Below, in pieces: positions 27,225-41,752 of a stretch of DNA of 64,000 nt. A program made the position numbers and the translations under genes. The stretch is from Scylla paramamosain (lineage: Eukaryota; Arthropoda; Malacostraca; Decapoda; Portunidae): the NCBI RefSeq assembly GCF_035594125.1, contig NC_087192.1:10431001-10495000 (forward strand), written 5' to 3'. How positions within the stretch are numbered: the stretch's first letter is position 1; each line of letters starts with the position of its first letter. The notes under the pieces are model-generated. The model was not told the origin of the DNA. It saw nothing but the letters and a program-made list of their open reading frames with translations, and did not search any database.

Positions 27225-27876
27225 AGGAGGGACACTTGCCAAGGGCAACAAAAATCAATATCAATAAAAAAAAAAAAAAAGCCCACTGAAATGCCAGTCC
27301 CAGAAAAGGGTCCAAGGCGTTAGTCAAAAATTGAATGATGTGTCTTGAAACCTCCCTCTTGAAGGAATTAAAGTCATAGGATGTTGGAAATACAGAAGCA
27401 GGCAGGAAGTTCCAGAGTTGACCAGAGAAAGGGATGAATGATTGAAAATACTGATTAACTCTTGCTTTAGAGAGGTGGACAGAATAGGGGTGAGAGAAAG
27501 AAGAAAGTCTTGTGCAGCGAGGCCGCGGGAGAAGGGGAGGCATACAGTTAGCAGTTAGCAAGATCATATGAAAATAGCGGTAGAAGATAGTTAGACATGC
27601 GACATTGCGGCGATGAGAGAGAGGCTGAAAACAATCAGTTAGAGGAGAGGAGTTGATGAGACGAAAAGCTTTTGATTCTACCCTGTCTAGAAGAGCAGTA
27701 TGAGTGGAACCCCCAGAGATGTGAAGCATACTCCATACATTGACGGATAAGGCCCTTGTACAGAGTTAGCAGATGGGAGGGTGTGGAAAAATGGAGGAGA
27801 CGTCTCAGAACACCTAACTATAAGCTGTTTTAGCTAGAGATAAGACGTGAAGTTTCCAGTTCAGATTATAAATAAA
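27225..27876 (-). mobile_element. J1 copy E, 3' part
   Basis: It runs from the 3' terminus (complement atgtaggagggac, 27225) back to the sequence ttccagttcagattataaataaa, where an RTE-like element interrupts it. The coding part (27360-27729) reads MLHISGGSTHTALLDRVESK and HPYSVHLSKARVNQYFQSF. The rest of the same copy continues at 30871. Confidence 0.85.
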
Positions 27877-28179
27877 CCTGGGAGGGAGACAACCCCTACC
27901 AGGCGCGTCCCTCAGGCAGCGGATGAGGGAACCCTTTATATAAGCTCTGCTCCGAATATCAAATAAGGAGCCGTGGACTAAACAGAAGCCAGGATAGGCC
28001 AAGCAAGCCACTGGTGGATTACAAGTGCTCACGAAACGCAAGATGATAATACCGGACGGACCTCTCTGTTGATGAACCCGCTAGTTCCAGGACATGCTTC
28101 AGGACTATCAGAGAAAAATAAGAATAAGAAAAACAAATAAAAAGTTGAAACTCTAATAGACACGGTGTTGCGTATATCC

Positions 28180-28974
28180 TATCACCTCAGCTGTCTAAGA
28201 GAGTGGATAGTATTGTGTATAAAAGTGAAAGGATCATTGCCATAACATTGAAATTATGCCCATTGAGAGTCTCATTAATACAAATCTATGCCCCCCAACA
28301 AGGGAGGCCACAAGTTGAGAAGGATGAATTTTAGGAAAACTTACAAGACGTTTTAGAAAATGTTAAATACACTGATAATATAATTCTAATGGGGGATTGG
28401 AATGGACATGTTGGCATAAACAGAACAGGATTAGAAAGTGTATTAGGTGCATATGAAATTGGTGATAGAAATGAAGAAGGTAACAGAATTTTTGGAATTT
28501 TGTACTATAAATAACTTATATATAATGAACACATAATATAAGCATAGAGACTCACACAAATGGACATGGTACAGATGAAGTAGAGAGGAGCAGAGGTATA
28601 CTAAGTATTCTATGATCGACCTATTTATTACTGACAATAAAAATCTATTTTGTGATGTTAAGACTGTTCCATCAGTGTCAGCAGATGCAGACCACAGATT
28701 GATTCTTGAAAAAGTTAAAATAAAGAAACACAAGGAAGGAGCAAAACGTGGTAGACTAAGGTTAAAAATTGAAAAAAAACTGAAAGACCCAGAATGTCGT
28801 ATGGAATTTTCTACGAAGATAGCAGAAACAGCACATAGTGTGTTGGAAAATGACGTAAATAATAATATAGAGGGCCTCTTAGAAGAGTTCAAAACCCATA
28901 TTTATAGTATTGGCTGTGAAACCCTTGTTTTAAAGAAAATGAAAAAAAAAAAAAATCACCCCATGGTGGAGTGA
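28180..28974 (+). pseudogene. RTE-like endonuclease domain, broken
   Basis: In order: SERIIAITLK-like, IYAPQQGRP, ILMGDWNGHVG (D and N of the GDWN motif present), GAYEIGDRNEEGNRI, then MIDLFITD and SADADHRLILEKVK, where the usual SDH motif reads ADH. The segments lie in different frames with stops between. An A-run near 28947 shifts the frame after VLKKMKKKK. Confidence 0.75.
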
Positions 28975-28978
28975 CGAG

Positions 28979-30817
28979 GTGAGAACAGCTGTAAAGGAGA
29001 AGATGAGAAGTTTCAGAAGGTGGATGAAGACAAGGAACGTTCTTGATCGTGAAAATTATGTATATGCAAGAAATCAAGGAAGAGCAAAACCGAGTCATGG
29101 GAAAAGATCGGAGAAGATTTACTACAAGATATACATGGAACTAAGAAGCTTTTATATAACATGGCAAAAAACTACAGAAAAGAAAACACTTCAGCGATAT
29201 ATTCAGTGGCTGATAAAAATAGGCAAGAGTTACTGGTGGAGGAAGAAGAAGTTGCTGGTCGCTGGAAAGAATATTTTGAAGAGCTGCTAAATGTGGGGGA
29301 AGAAATGGAGGAGAATATTGAATTGAGAGATAGAGACCAAGATGAAGATGAACCTGTAGAGGTGGAAGAAGAGATTACGGTTGAGGAAGTGAAGCAAGCC
29401 TTAAACCTGTAAGCTTCTGGTGATGATGAACTACCTGTACAATTAATGAAAGCTGGTGGAACAAGGATAGTAGAGTGGATGGTGAGGTTGTATAATACTG
29501 CATATAATGAAGAGAAGGTACCGGAAGACTGGCAGCAAGTAGTTATCTGTCCTTTATATAAGAATAAAGGTGCAAGGACAGACTGCGCAAATTACAGAGA
29601 CATATCACTACTATCGCATATGGGTAAATTATACGAAATGATTATTGAGCACAGAATCAGTAGGGTCTTCGAAGAGAAATAAAAAAAAAAAAAAACTGTC
29701 AGTATGGTTTTAGACCCGGAAGGAGTACTATTGACCCTATCTTTGCCATGAAAATGTTGCTAGAGAAGAGCTGGGAGTGGGACAGAAGTAAATACATAGT
29801 TTTTGTTGATCTAGAAAAGCCTTTGATAGGATAAACAGAGATAAACTCTGGTATGTGCTGGAAGATGATTACTACGGGATAAATCCAAAAATAATCAGTG
29901 GTAAAAGAGTTTTTATAAGATCTGCAGGATTCGAGTAAAATGTGGAGAGACAGAGGGAGAATGGTTTGAAGTAAGGACTGGAGTGAGACAAGGAGGAGTA
30001 CTGTCGCCGTTGCTCTTCATTATATACATGGATAAATGCTTTAGGGAGTTTACAAACCAAGCACAAGAAGAAACTTTTGCTTATGCGGATGACATTGCTA
30101 TTGTGACAGACTCTCCTGACGCACTACAGATTGCTGTGAACAGATGGCAAGATAGAATGACAAGAAGTGGGATGAAAATAAACACAAGGAAAACAGAAGT
30201 CATGGCAGTGGGAAGATAATTGGAGCAGTTATCAGTGGATTGTAATGGTGAAAGACTGACGGAGGTAGAAAATTTTAATTATCTTAGTATCAACATAAAT
30301 AAGATAAATTTATATGAGACTGAAATTAACAAAAGGATTGAAAAATATAATGCAAATATGAACGCTTTATATCCTATACTAAAAGATAAACATGTGCCTA
30401 CAAAATGCAAATTAAAAGTTTATGATACAATTCTAAAACCAATCCTGTTATATGGTGCTGAATGCTGGAGATTCAGGCAGCCGAAATGCGAGTGCTCAGA
30501 ATAATCAGGGGTGTTACAAGAAGGGACAAGATGAGAAAGAATTGCGAGTGAGGCCGCTATTGGAGGATGTTGATAGAGCAAGACAGAGATCGTCTGGACA
30601 TGTTATGAGAATGGGAGAAGATCGGCATGCTTATAAATATATGGAGTGGATACCAAGAGGCAAGCGACCACGAGGGAGACCAAGGAAGAGATGGAAGCAA
30701 GATATTGAAGAGAGCCTTAGTAGAAGAGGAAAGACAATGGTCGAGGTGATGGAGAACAGAGAGTATGAAGACCGAGACGGATGGAGGAGTCCATCCGTCC
30801 AGATGTCATCGAGCTGA
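28979..30817 (+). pseudogene. RTE-like reverse transcriptase domain, broken
   Basis: The linker REELLVEEEEVAGRWKEYFEELLNV (shortened here) and TVEEVKQAL precede ASGDDELPVQLM, the PLYKNKGAR and NYRDISLLSH blocks, CQYGFRPGRSTID (29698), FVDLEK (29800), VRQGGVLSPLLF (29985), and the intact catalytic EETFAYADDIAIV (30070). TEVMAVGR (30200) and a C-terminal YGAECWR segment follow, then the tail GRPRKRWKQDIEESL. Stops at 29411, 29681 and 30219 and at least three frameshifts inactivate it. Catalytic Asp-Asp is preserved. Confidence 0.8.
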
Positions 30818-30858
30818 CAGGCTTATAGCCTAACTGGCGTCTGGTGAGAAAGGTGATA

Positions 30859-31550
<692 letters not shown>

Positions 31551-31561
31551 TAACAATGGCC

Positions 31562-32251
31562 CTAATACTGACTAATTATTACATGACCCCACTCAGATTT
31601 CGAGCCGTTTATTACAACTATCTGTCGCCTGTCACTAAGCCATGACCCTATCCACTCTAACACCTTCCCATCTATCCCATGTGCCCTAACCTTTCTCAGG
31701 AGCCTTTGATGGGGTACCTTGTCAAATGCTTTACTAAAGTCCAGATATAAGATATCATAACTATCACCATTATCTACTGCCTCGTACACCTTACTGTAAA
31801 AACTTAACAAGTTTGTCAGGCAAGACTTCCCCTTCGTGAAGCCATGCTGTGACTGATTTATCAAGTTATGTTTGTCTAAATGTTCCCTAATGTTCCTCGC
31901 TATTATTGACTCTAATATTTTACCTACAACTGAAGTTAAGCTGACAGGTCTATAATTAGACGCTAAAGTTTTATCTCCTTTCTTAAAGATGGGTACTACA
32001 TTAGCTTGCCTCCACATTACTGGTACCTCACCCGACTCCAGTGATTTCCTAAAGACAGAAACTAACGGCTCACTAATAATCTCTTTGCATTCCTTAAGTA
32101 CTCTGGGATATATTTCATCTGGTCCTGGTGTCTTGATCTTTTTTAGCCTATCTATCTCCTGTTCCACTATCTCCCTAGTTATGGAAATATCTGTCAGCTT
32201 CTCATTCTCATCTGCTCTAAACACCTGTTCATTATCTGGCATATCCTGCAA
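31562..32251 (-). pseudogene. CR1-like reverse transcriptase, N-terminal half (229 open codons)
   Basis: Motifs in order: IKTPGPDEIYPRVLKE, VPIFKKGDK, NYRPVSLTSVVGKILE, SQHGFTKGKSCLTNLL and ILYLDFSKAFDKVPH, which carries the first catalytic Asp (block A: DFSKAFD). The frame stops at the (AT)n junction, so the YADD block is absent. The open length and good motif preservation make it one of the younger remnants here. Confidence 0.85.
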
Positions 32252-32497
32252 GTTTTCCTGGGTGAAGACAGTTAAAAAATACTCATTCAGAAGTTTACTA
32301 ATCTCCTCCCCAGAACTAAGCAGTTCCCCATCTGCTGCCTTTAATGGGCCTATAGTATCCTTATTCTTCGTCCTGTATACCTGATAAAATCCCTTGGGGA
32401 CCGTCTTCGCCTGGCTGGCTACCTTTAATTCATAATTACCCTTAGCTTTCCTCGTTAACTTCCTGACTGTTCTAACTAATTCATTATATTGTGACCT

Positions 32498-33598
32498 TTA
32501 AACTTCTTCATCTGCCCTTAATCTCTTATATGTACTTCTCTTACGCCCTATATAATGCTTTAACCTAGCAGTCATCCATTTAGGGTCATTTTTTTTGTAT
32601 CTTATTGCCCTATACGGGATATTTGCTAACTGACCTGTATGAACTTTATCTACGAAATATCTATACAATTCATCTACATTTACCTCATCTAATGCCCTCA
32701 TCTCGGCCCCTACCATCCTCTCCACTCCCTCATCTACTCGCCTCGACCTCACCTCTCTCATTTCAGCATGACCTGACATTCCAACATACTCACACCTATC
32801 TCCCCCTTCCTCTTTCCTCCTCCCCTTCCGGACACATCTTCCCTGCTCTTGTCCTACACACTCACGCCTCACCTCACCTCTCTCATCCTGCCTTATCTCT
32901 CTCTGAACTCCGTCCCTGACCTGACCTCACCCTGCATCCGTTGCCAGTCCACTCCTTGGAGGTACCTTTTTAATTCCTCAAAATCTGCTCTCCTAAAGTA
33001 AGGTATTTTACTAGTGTTTTTGCTTCTAAAAGTTTCTTCCCATTCTAAATTGTACCTAATTTCCCTATAGTCACTGTTACCTAGTTGTCCTCCAACCTTT
33101 ACCTGCGTGACTGCTTCCTCCCTGTTAGTAAGAATTAAATCTAGAATATTATTCCCCCTTGTGGGTTCTACGACTACCTGTTTTAAGAAATATCCTGAAT
33201 TACTTTAAGAAATCCTTCTGCTTTCTTGTTACCCACCATCAGACTCCAGTCGATATTCCTAAAATTAAAATCTCCTACCACACATACCTGACTACCACAC
33301 ATACCTGACTGTACGAGTACCTGCCTGGTCTATTTAATTCCTGCCACAGTGAGGTGTTAATTTTCTTTGTACTGGTCGGTGGTCTGTAAACTACCCCTAG
33401 TACTACTGACTGCGATCCTTCCTTAATATCTACCCATATCGACTCTGCTTTGTTATCTGTTTTAATTCTACAGTTAATACAATGTAATGTGTCCCTAACG
33501 TATAACGCGACGCCTCCTCCTCTCCTGTTTTCCCTATCTTTATAGAACATTGTATAACCATCTATCTTAACCTCTGTATTAAATACTTTTCCGGACAT
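32498..33598 (-). pseudogene. CR1-like endonuclease and linker remnants
   Basis: The segment at 33275-33598 reads KIDGYTMFYKDR, RRGGGVALYVRD and VVLGVVYRPPTS, typical of APE-type endonucleases of CR1-like ORF2. The segment at 32498-32690 reads RAIRYKKNDPKWMTARLKHYI, typical of the linker ahead of the reverse transcriptase. A stretch between them (32700-32950) is low-complexity and shifted. Broken by several stops. Confidence 0.7.
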
Positions 33599-33802
33599 AT
33601 CTAACCAAGTTTCAGTTAAAGCATGATATCAAATTTCTCTACACACGCTATTCCTCTAAGCAAGTCTATTTTATTCAGAATACTTCTACAGTTTGTGTAG
33701 TAAACACTTGAGCTATTTCTCACCTTCCGTGAGCTAGCTACCTTTCTAAATTTAACTAATTTGCCCCTCGCCTTCTCCTCACAACCCTTTCTTCCCTCCC
33801 GA

Positions 33803-34310
33803 CTAACGAAAAAAGCACTGGAGTGCAGTTACCTCCCGCTCGAGTGTTTCGGCCAAAACACGAACACCCTGGCGTGATAAATGCACTCCATCCCTGGCGT
33901 ATAGGGTGTCCCTACCATAGAAAATGTCCCAGTTCTCGATGAACGTCCATCCATTACTCTTACAATGATTCGCTAGCCTGTGATTCACTGTAATAGCCCT
34001 GGACAGCCACTCAACACCAACTCCCCTCCTCGGCAAGACACCACATACCACGGGGATCCCTCCCTTGTCCCTAATCCTGTCCAAAGACTGTCGAAACCTC
34101 CCTATAAGCTCCTCACTCCTGACCTTACCAAGTCATAGTAGACCTTACCACTCATTCCCTCCCGCACTGAGAAAAACAATGGGCTTGGTCCCATCTTTTT
34201 CCAAGCACGTGTGTAGCCTATCAGCTACCTTCCCTATCCCGGCCCCCGGCAAACACACCCTCGACCTACGCTTCCCATCTCTAGCACAGAACGCACTAAG
34301 TGCCTAACCT
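33803..34310 (-). pseudogene. ORF1 SGNH/GDSL esterase domain of the CR1-like element
   Basis: On the minus strand VVFGDSQVRHL (near 34310) supplies the GDS block with the catalytic Ser. LSAGGNEW (near 34170) corresponds to the GxND block with Glu instead of Asp, and DGVHLSRQGVRVL (near 33860) supplies the DxxH block. The spacing fits a complete SGNH hydrolase fold. A frameshift follows VRSVL and a stop follows GGNEW, so it is inactive. In CR1-group elements this domain sits in ORF1; its role in transposition is proposed to involve lipid or membrane contact. Confidence 0.7.
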
Positions 34311-34330
34311 GACTATCACCAAACACAACC

Positions 34331-34785
34331 GCTTATCAACTCCTCTTCTCTAACTGACTGTCTTCAGCCTCTTTCTGACCGCCGCAATGTTGCATCTCTT
34401 TCTATCTTCTACAGCTAATTTTATGCTAACTGTTCCTCTGATCTTGCTAATTGCATGCCTCCCTTTTCCCTCGGCCTCATTGCACAAGACTGTCTTATTT
34501 CTCTCAACCCTATGCTGTCCACTTCTCTAATGCAAGAGTTAACCAGTATTCTCACTCATTCATCCCTTTCTCCGATAAACTCTGGAACGCTCTGCCTGTT
34601 TGTGTATTTCCACCTTCCTGTTACTTGAACTCCTTCAAGAGGGAGGTGTCAAGACATTTATCCTTCAATTTTTGACTACCGCTTTGGACCCTTTTGTGAG
34701 ACTGGCATTTCAGTGGGCTATTTTTTTCAATATATTTTTTTATTGATTTTTATTGCCCTTGGCAAATGTCCCTCCCATGTAAAAT
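34331..34785 (+). mobile_element. J1 copy G, 3' fragment
   Basis: It starts in the C-terminal coding region (cttatcaactcctcttctc) and runs through ARVNQYSHSFIPFSDKLWN and SFKREVSRHL (34660) to the 3' end gtccctcccatgt. It is 5'-truncated, adjoins the CR1-like element, and is followed by an (AAAT)n tail. Confidence 0.85.
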
Positions 34786-34903
34786 AAATAAATAAATAAA
34801 TAAATAAAACACGTATAAGTCAGAGAATATACACATATATACAGGATATTGAAACTGAGAATGATTAAACCTTAGAGTGAGAGCGAAGTTTCAGTCTGTA
34901 AGA

Positions 34904-34957
<54 letters not shown>

Positions 34958-34958
34958 T
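34786..34958. repeat. (AAAT)n tail, inverted-duplicate flank (right copy) and (TG)n
   Basis: The (AAAT)n run at 34781-34807 is followed by acacgtataagtcagaga.. to ..tcagtctgtaagaagg and a (TG)n array at 34906-34954. It is the mirror copy of 27040-27224. Confidence 0.85.
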
Positions 34959-35158
34959 TAGGCTTGAGGAGCTTTGAAGATCAGTTGAATCAGGCTGAAG
35001 TGTTACCTGATGTGCACACTTATCATCAAACCTTTTGTTCACACGCTTCAAGTGATCGACGTGGACGATTTGCTCTGCTAAAGTCTTGAGATCTATAATT
35101 TTTACTTTGTGGCCATGGAAAGATTCGATTACACGATTTGGCCCAATGAACGATGAAT

Positions 35159-36445
35159 CTAACTTAGAGTTGCAATCGTGAACTCTTGTGAAAACGATAT
35201 CTCCGACTTCGATGGAAGAATCTGTTGCTGTACGATGTTATTTCCGCAACATCTCAGTTTGCGATGCAGTGTGGCGATCATGAACGATATTGTGAGTATA
35301 CTGAAAATCACGCAGATAACATTTGACGTAGTTATCCATGTTGTAGGCAGGATGCTGAGTGCTGTGAAGAAATTCGTATGGAGGATGCCCGTCTTTACCG
35401 AACAGCACGAAGTAAGGAGACTCGTTGATATTAGAGTGAATCCCTGAGTTGAGAGAGCAGGCAAGCTGAGGAAGCCATTTGTCTCATGAGTGCTTTGATT
35501 CTGTTATGTAACGCAGAACGTCAAGGATACGTTTATTACAACGCTCTATTTTGCCGTTTGAACTGGGCAAGTGAGGGACGATGTTACATTTCTTGATGTG
35601 AAATTCTTTACAAATCTCCTGTAAGACAGCGTTATTGAATTCAGCGCCATTGTCAGATAAGAGGACACAAGAAGAGCTATAAGGACAAATTATGTTGTCA
35701 ATGATCGTGCGACCAACAGAATTTGCAGTTTTGTCCTTGAGAGCAACGAGAATCGTGAAACGAGTGAAACTATCCACACAAACTAGAAGGTGGTGGTAAC
35801 CATTCTCTCTAAGTGGAAGTTTGAGCAAATCAACAGAGACTGAATCCCAGGGAGCTGAAGCGATGGGATAAGCCAGCGAGGGACTGTCGTGAGCGAGTGA
35901 TGAACGATGTGAAGCTCACTGGCAATAGAGCGCACAAAGCTGAAAGATATCTTTCCTTATAGTCTACCAGAAGTATGATCGTTTTGCCTATGTGAGGCAT
36001 CTGTCACGACCTGGGTGTCCTGCATATCGTGGACATAGGTGTTGTGGACATGGTAAAAGATGGTACTCACTAACGACTCAGGTATCACGAGCTGAGATAA
36101 ACGCTCACTAGAATTGTCAATAGAGACGTCATTCGACTTCAAGAGATCGTCTTGCATGAAAAATGTATCAGCACTCGCTTGCAACTTATGAAGGTTCGTC
36201 TCGTTACCCGATTCAAGGTAATATGCAACACTAGAACAGAACGCTTCAGAGTGCTGATGTTTCTTGATCTCGTCCATGATCGGCATGGCAGGATTTTCTA
36301 TGATGGCTGAAATAAGGGCAACATTGAGGGATAATGTGTCGGCCACTGAGTTTGCCTTACCAGGAATATACGAAAATGTAGGACTGATATCCTGAATCGT
36401 GAGTTGCCAGCGAATAAATTGATCTGTGATGTTGTTGCCTTTCAA
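35159..36445 (-). pseudogene. Ty3/gypsy integrase
   Basis: FSYIPGKANSVADTLS links to the integrase zinc-binding region (VSTIFYHVHNTYVHD). The core holds all three catalytic positions: VCVDSFTRF, VLLSDNGAEFNN and SSNGKIERCNKRI (D, D, E). A post-core segment follows near 35400-35160. Stops separate the zinc-binding region from the core at about 35830-35957. Confidence 0.8.
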
Positions 36446-36448
36446 GAT

Positions 36449-36865
36449 CTATGTCACAGCATGATGATCAGTGTGAACATGAATTTTATAGCCTAATATG
36501 AGCTCACGAAAATGACATAACGCCCAGATCACAGCAAGACATTCACATTTCGTGACGTCATAATTTTGTTCTGCCTTATTGAGGAGTCTGCTAGCATATG
36601 CTAGTACGCGACGTTTACTAAGTAACTCTTTGCATGAGAACAGCACCGATTCCGAAGCCTGAAACGTCTGTGCATAAGATGAAATCTTTTTCGAAATTAG
36701 GAAAAGCAAGGATTGGTGCTTTACACAAGACAATTTTGAGAAGATCAAAGGCGTATTATCCCTTCTCAGACCAGATGGATGTAACATCTTCCTTGAACAG
36801 ATGAGTGAGAGGCTGAGCGATAAGATTGAAATTTTATAAACGGGCGATAAAATCCAGCAAGACAA
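36449..36865 (-). pseudogene. Ty3/gypsy RNase H
   Basis: It contains a broken N-terminal TDAS-like block ([17 protein letters not shown]), then [36 protein letters not shown] (the YSVTEKE-like block) and YKIHVHTDHHAVT. The sequence is decayed around the first catalytic Asp. Confidence 0.75.
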
Positions 36866-37245
36866 ATGATTTTCCTGATATGATCGATATTAGTAGGAAC
36901 AAGAAAATTTTTCAAAGCATTTACCTTGTCATTTGAAGTGTGAATGCCGCCTCTGTCGACTATATAACAAAGGAATTTGACTTGCTGTTTGAGAAACGAA
37001 CATTTAGTTTGATTTTTAATCCAGCAGCTTGAAAGCGTGACAGAACGAGAGAGACTGTGTGTGAAAATGCTCTTGTAGATTCTCTGATGCAATGATAACG
37101 TCATCGAGGAAGCAGAACACACTTTTACCGATGAGACCTGAGAGAATAAAGTTCATTAATCTTTGAAATGTCAAGGGCGAGTTATGTAGGTAAAAGGAAC
37201 CAATGACAGAGGTCGTTATTATGACGAATACCCAGCGAGGAAGAC
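36766..37245 (-). pseudogene. Ty3/gypsy reverse transcriptase, C-terminal part
   Basis: Readable: LTFQRLMNFILSGLIGKS then VFCFLDDVIIASE, the catalytic block with both Asp present (FLDD in place of the usual YLDD). It continues KCSFLKQQVKFLCYIV, GGIHTSNDKVNALKNF and LAGFYRPFIK. Several frame changes. Describes only the surviving C-terminal third of the domain. Confidence 0.8.
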
Positions 37246-37462
37246 AAGGAATACAATGCAGGGTTTTATCCCTAAAGACTGCCAGAAATATAGGGAAGGT
37301 GTGATATTATTCCCCTGAGAGGGAGAGAGGGAGAGAGGAAGGAGAAAAATATGAAAAAGGATCAGACTGGCCACGTGAGGACAGTGCAGGTGGAATACTG
37401 GACAATGGAATATAAGAGTGATGAACATATACAATAATGAGTGTCATAACTGATGCCACTGA

Positions 37463-37465
<3 letters not shown>
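37246..37465. other. Short anonymous stretch
   Basis: Includes a gagagg-rich patch at 37315-37340. No feature is recognised. Confidence 0.3.

Positions 37466-37557
<92 letters not shown>
37466..37557. repeat. (GA)n microsatellite
   Basis: About 45 uninterrupted ga units. Confidence 0.97.
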
Positions 37558-37560
<3 letters not shown>

Positions 37561-38243
37561 GGATGCCGTCATGCAAGAGGTAACCAATTGTGTCATAGGT
37601 TAAACAGAGATAAAGAGGTTTCTAAAGCAGAATCAAGAGTAATTCCGTAAAAAAAATCAGAACAAGGAATCCTCAGATCCATTCATTTAGCAGAAGCATG
37701 CTGCCAGAAGCACCTTCACTCATGTAGAACAAGAGCAACGGGCCAAATACAATATCATTAGCATGATAAAAGAAGCTATGAACAATAAGCGTTACACATA
37801 GTAAATTTCTACATGTCTAGAAAGTCTCGAAAGTTTGGTGTGTTCAAGACAATCAGAAATACGAGTAAGGTGCAGCACCAGCCGCTTGTGTCGCTCAGGA
37901 GGTAGTTCAGCTGAGGAATGTGAAAGCAAGAGTTCCAGGAGAAAATTGAATGCAATTTTGATAGATATTTCAGGAAATCTGAAGATGTACCTTTAATGTA
38001 AATGTTAGCTATACTCTGTTCACGATCGCTAGAGGCACAAACCTCTCCCTCACGGCGGAGCTTGGCAAGGCCTGGATGCTATCCCCATTGCGTGTCGGTG
38101 TCCCGACGTGTGGCGGAGGGTTTGACATTGTTTTGGTGACTCAGTAAATAATGCCGGACTCCTGACTCTCCTAGACAGTGGTCTGCCCTTCACGTGTTAC
38201 TGCTAATCCCTCGAGTCCCTCACCCAGGCCGAATGCTTCTTCC

Positions 38244-38249
<6 letters not shown>
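37558..38249. other. Anonymous stretch
   Basis: No coding domain or repeat family is recognised. A small resemblance to the J1 leader or endonuclease (aatacgagtaaggtgcagcac at 37858) is too short to call. Confidence 0.3.

Positions 38250-38307
<58 letters not shown>
38250..38307. repeat. (CT)n microsatellite
   Basis: About 28 uninterrupted ct units. Confidence 0.97.
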
Positions 38308-38309
<2 letters not shown>

Positions 38310-38629
38310 GGTCGTTTAGGGCATTAACGCATGCGAGGCCGCTCCTTTTCCCATGTCTCAGGCGAGGGGTGTGACCCACTCAGTGACGCTGCCATTCATT
38401 TTCGCAAAGGAAAGATTCTTGAGACATTATAATCACTTAGTTCATGCATTTTATTTTCTTATTTTTAAAGCAGAAAGAAAAAAAGATGCTGATCAGGTAT
38501 TACAATTAATGGATAAAACACAGGGACAGCAATGCAAGGCGTGCTTGACCTATCATCAGTGACCCACCCTGTCGCCCCAGGGCTAAGCCACAGGCCTGGC
38601 CGGCTGGGATTTATGGTCCCACTGGGTAT
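38308..38629. other. Anonymous stretch left of the palindrome
   Basis: The phrase ccatgtctcaggcgaggggt at 38352 resembles ctcatgtttcaggtgaggggt at 38656 in the palindrome arm, hinting at an older local duplication of about 300 bp. Nothing else is recognised. Confidence 0.35.
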
Positions 38630-39785
<1,156 letters not shown>

Positions 39786-39789
39786 TTCC

Positions 39790-39887
<98 letters not shown>

Positions 39888-40018
39888 TGACTGTTTATTA
39901 TCAGTATATACAATTTGTGTATTTTTCAGCGCAATACATAAATACCCAGGTCCATTGAGACATAGCTAGCTTATATGGACCTTGTTAATTAATATCTATT
40001 AGCGAGCAAACATTACCT

Positions 40019-40111
<93 letters not shown>

Positions 40112-40136
40112 TATGTATGTGTGTGTGTGTCCCCAC
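39786..40136. repeat. Two (GA)n arrays and a short (GT)n
   Basis: (GA)n at 39794-39882 and 40025-40109 are separated by 142 bp of AT-rich sequence. A gtatgtgtgt run follows to 40130. A third (GA)n lies at 40396-40486. Confidence 0.95.
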
Positions 40137-40393
40137 CTGCCGACTACCTCCTCTCATTTAATCTCACCTGGCCAACACCTCAGCGTAATCCTGCCTGTTA
40201 TGAAGGGGATCTCAAGTCTACTCACGCTAATCACACTCGTAAATATTTCAGATCTAGGCGGGGAAATTACATCTCTTCTTTTTTCGTTTTTAGGAATTAC
40301 AGAATTTTGTCCATGGCTGACACAGTCAAATATTGGTAGCTACGATACTTGACGAAATTAAATGCGTGCAGAAGTGTGAGGACCTGAAGAGAC

Positions 40394-40395
<2 letters not shown>
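40137..40395. other. Anonymous stretch between (GA)n arrays
   Basis: Nothing recognised. Confidence 0.3.

Positions 40396-40486
<91 letters not shown>
40396..40486. repeat. (GA)n microsatellite
   Basis: About 45 uninterrupted ga units. Confidence 0.97.
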
Positions 40487-41494
<1,008 letters not shown>

Positions 41495-41752
41495 AACTAT
41501 AAGACAAACATACATATACATACACAAGCAACTACTCATAAGTACTCCTACATTGATAATTCAATATAATTTTTCCTAACACGTAATAATCTTCTACTAT
41601 TAACTTTCTGGCACGGCATTATATTGTATACATCCATAATAAGTTACGAAGCGTTTTTGGAGTTCATTGTGTGGATATATCGGTCTGAGGTTGCGTCTGT
41701 GTCTGGTATTTATGCTGTGTATGTCCGAGGCTGTCTGTAAATGAATGACATC

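Larger units (their letters stand above)
27877..30858 (+). mobile_element. RTE-like non-LTR retrotransposon inserted in J1 copy E
   Basis: It is a 2.98-kb insertion flanked by a perfect 12-bp direct repeat, attataaataaa, at 27865-27876 and 30859-30870. The surrounding J1 sequence is continuous across it when compared with copy C near 50860. On the plus strand the remains of an endonuclease (IYAPQQGRP near 28290, LMGDWNGHVG at 28390) and a reverse transcriptase are seen. Protein motifs resemble the RTE / CFDP2-associated group. It is inactivated by stops and frameshifts. Confidence 0.8.
34959..37245 (-). mobile_element. Ty3/gypsy LTR retrotransposon pol remnant
   Basis: Read 37245 to 34959: reverse transcriptase end, RNase H, integrase zinc-binding region, integrase core and post-core region, the order diagnostic of Ty3/gypsy. 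LTRs, gag and protease are not found. Stops and frameshifts occur throughout. The left end abuts the (TG)n array of the inverted-duplicate flank; the right end fades near 37245. Confidence 0.8.
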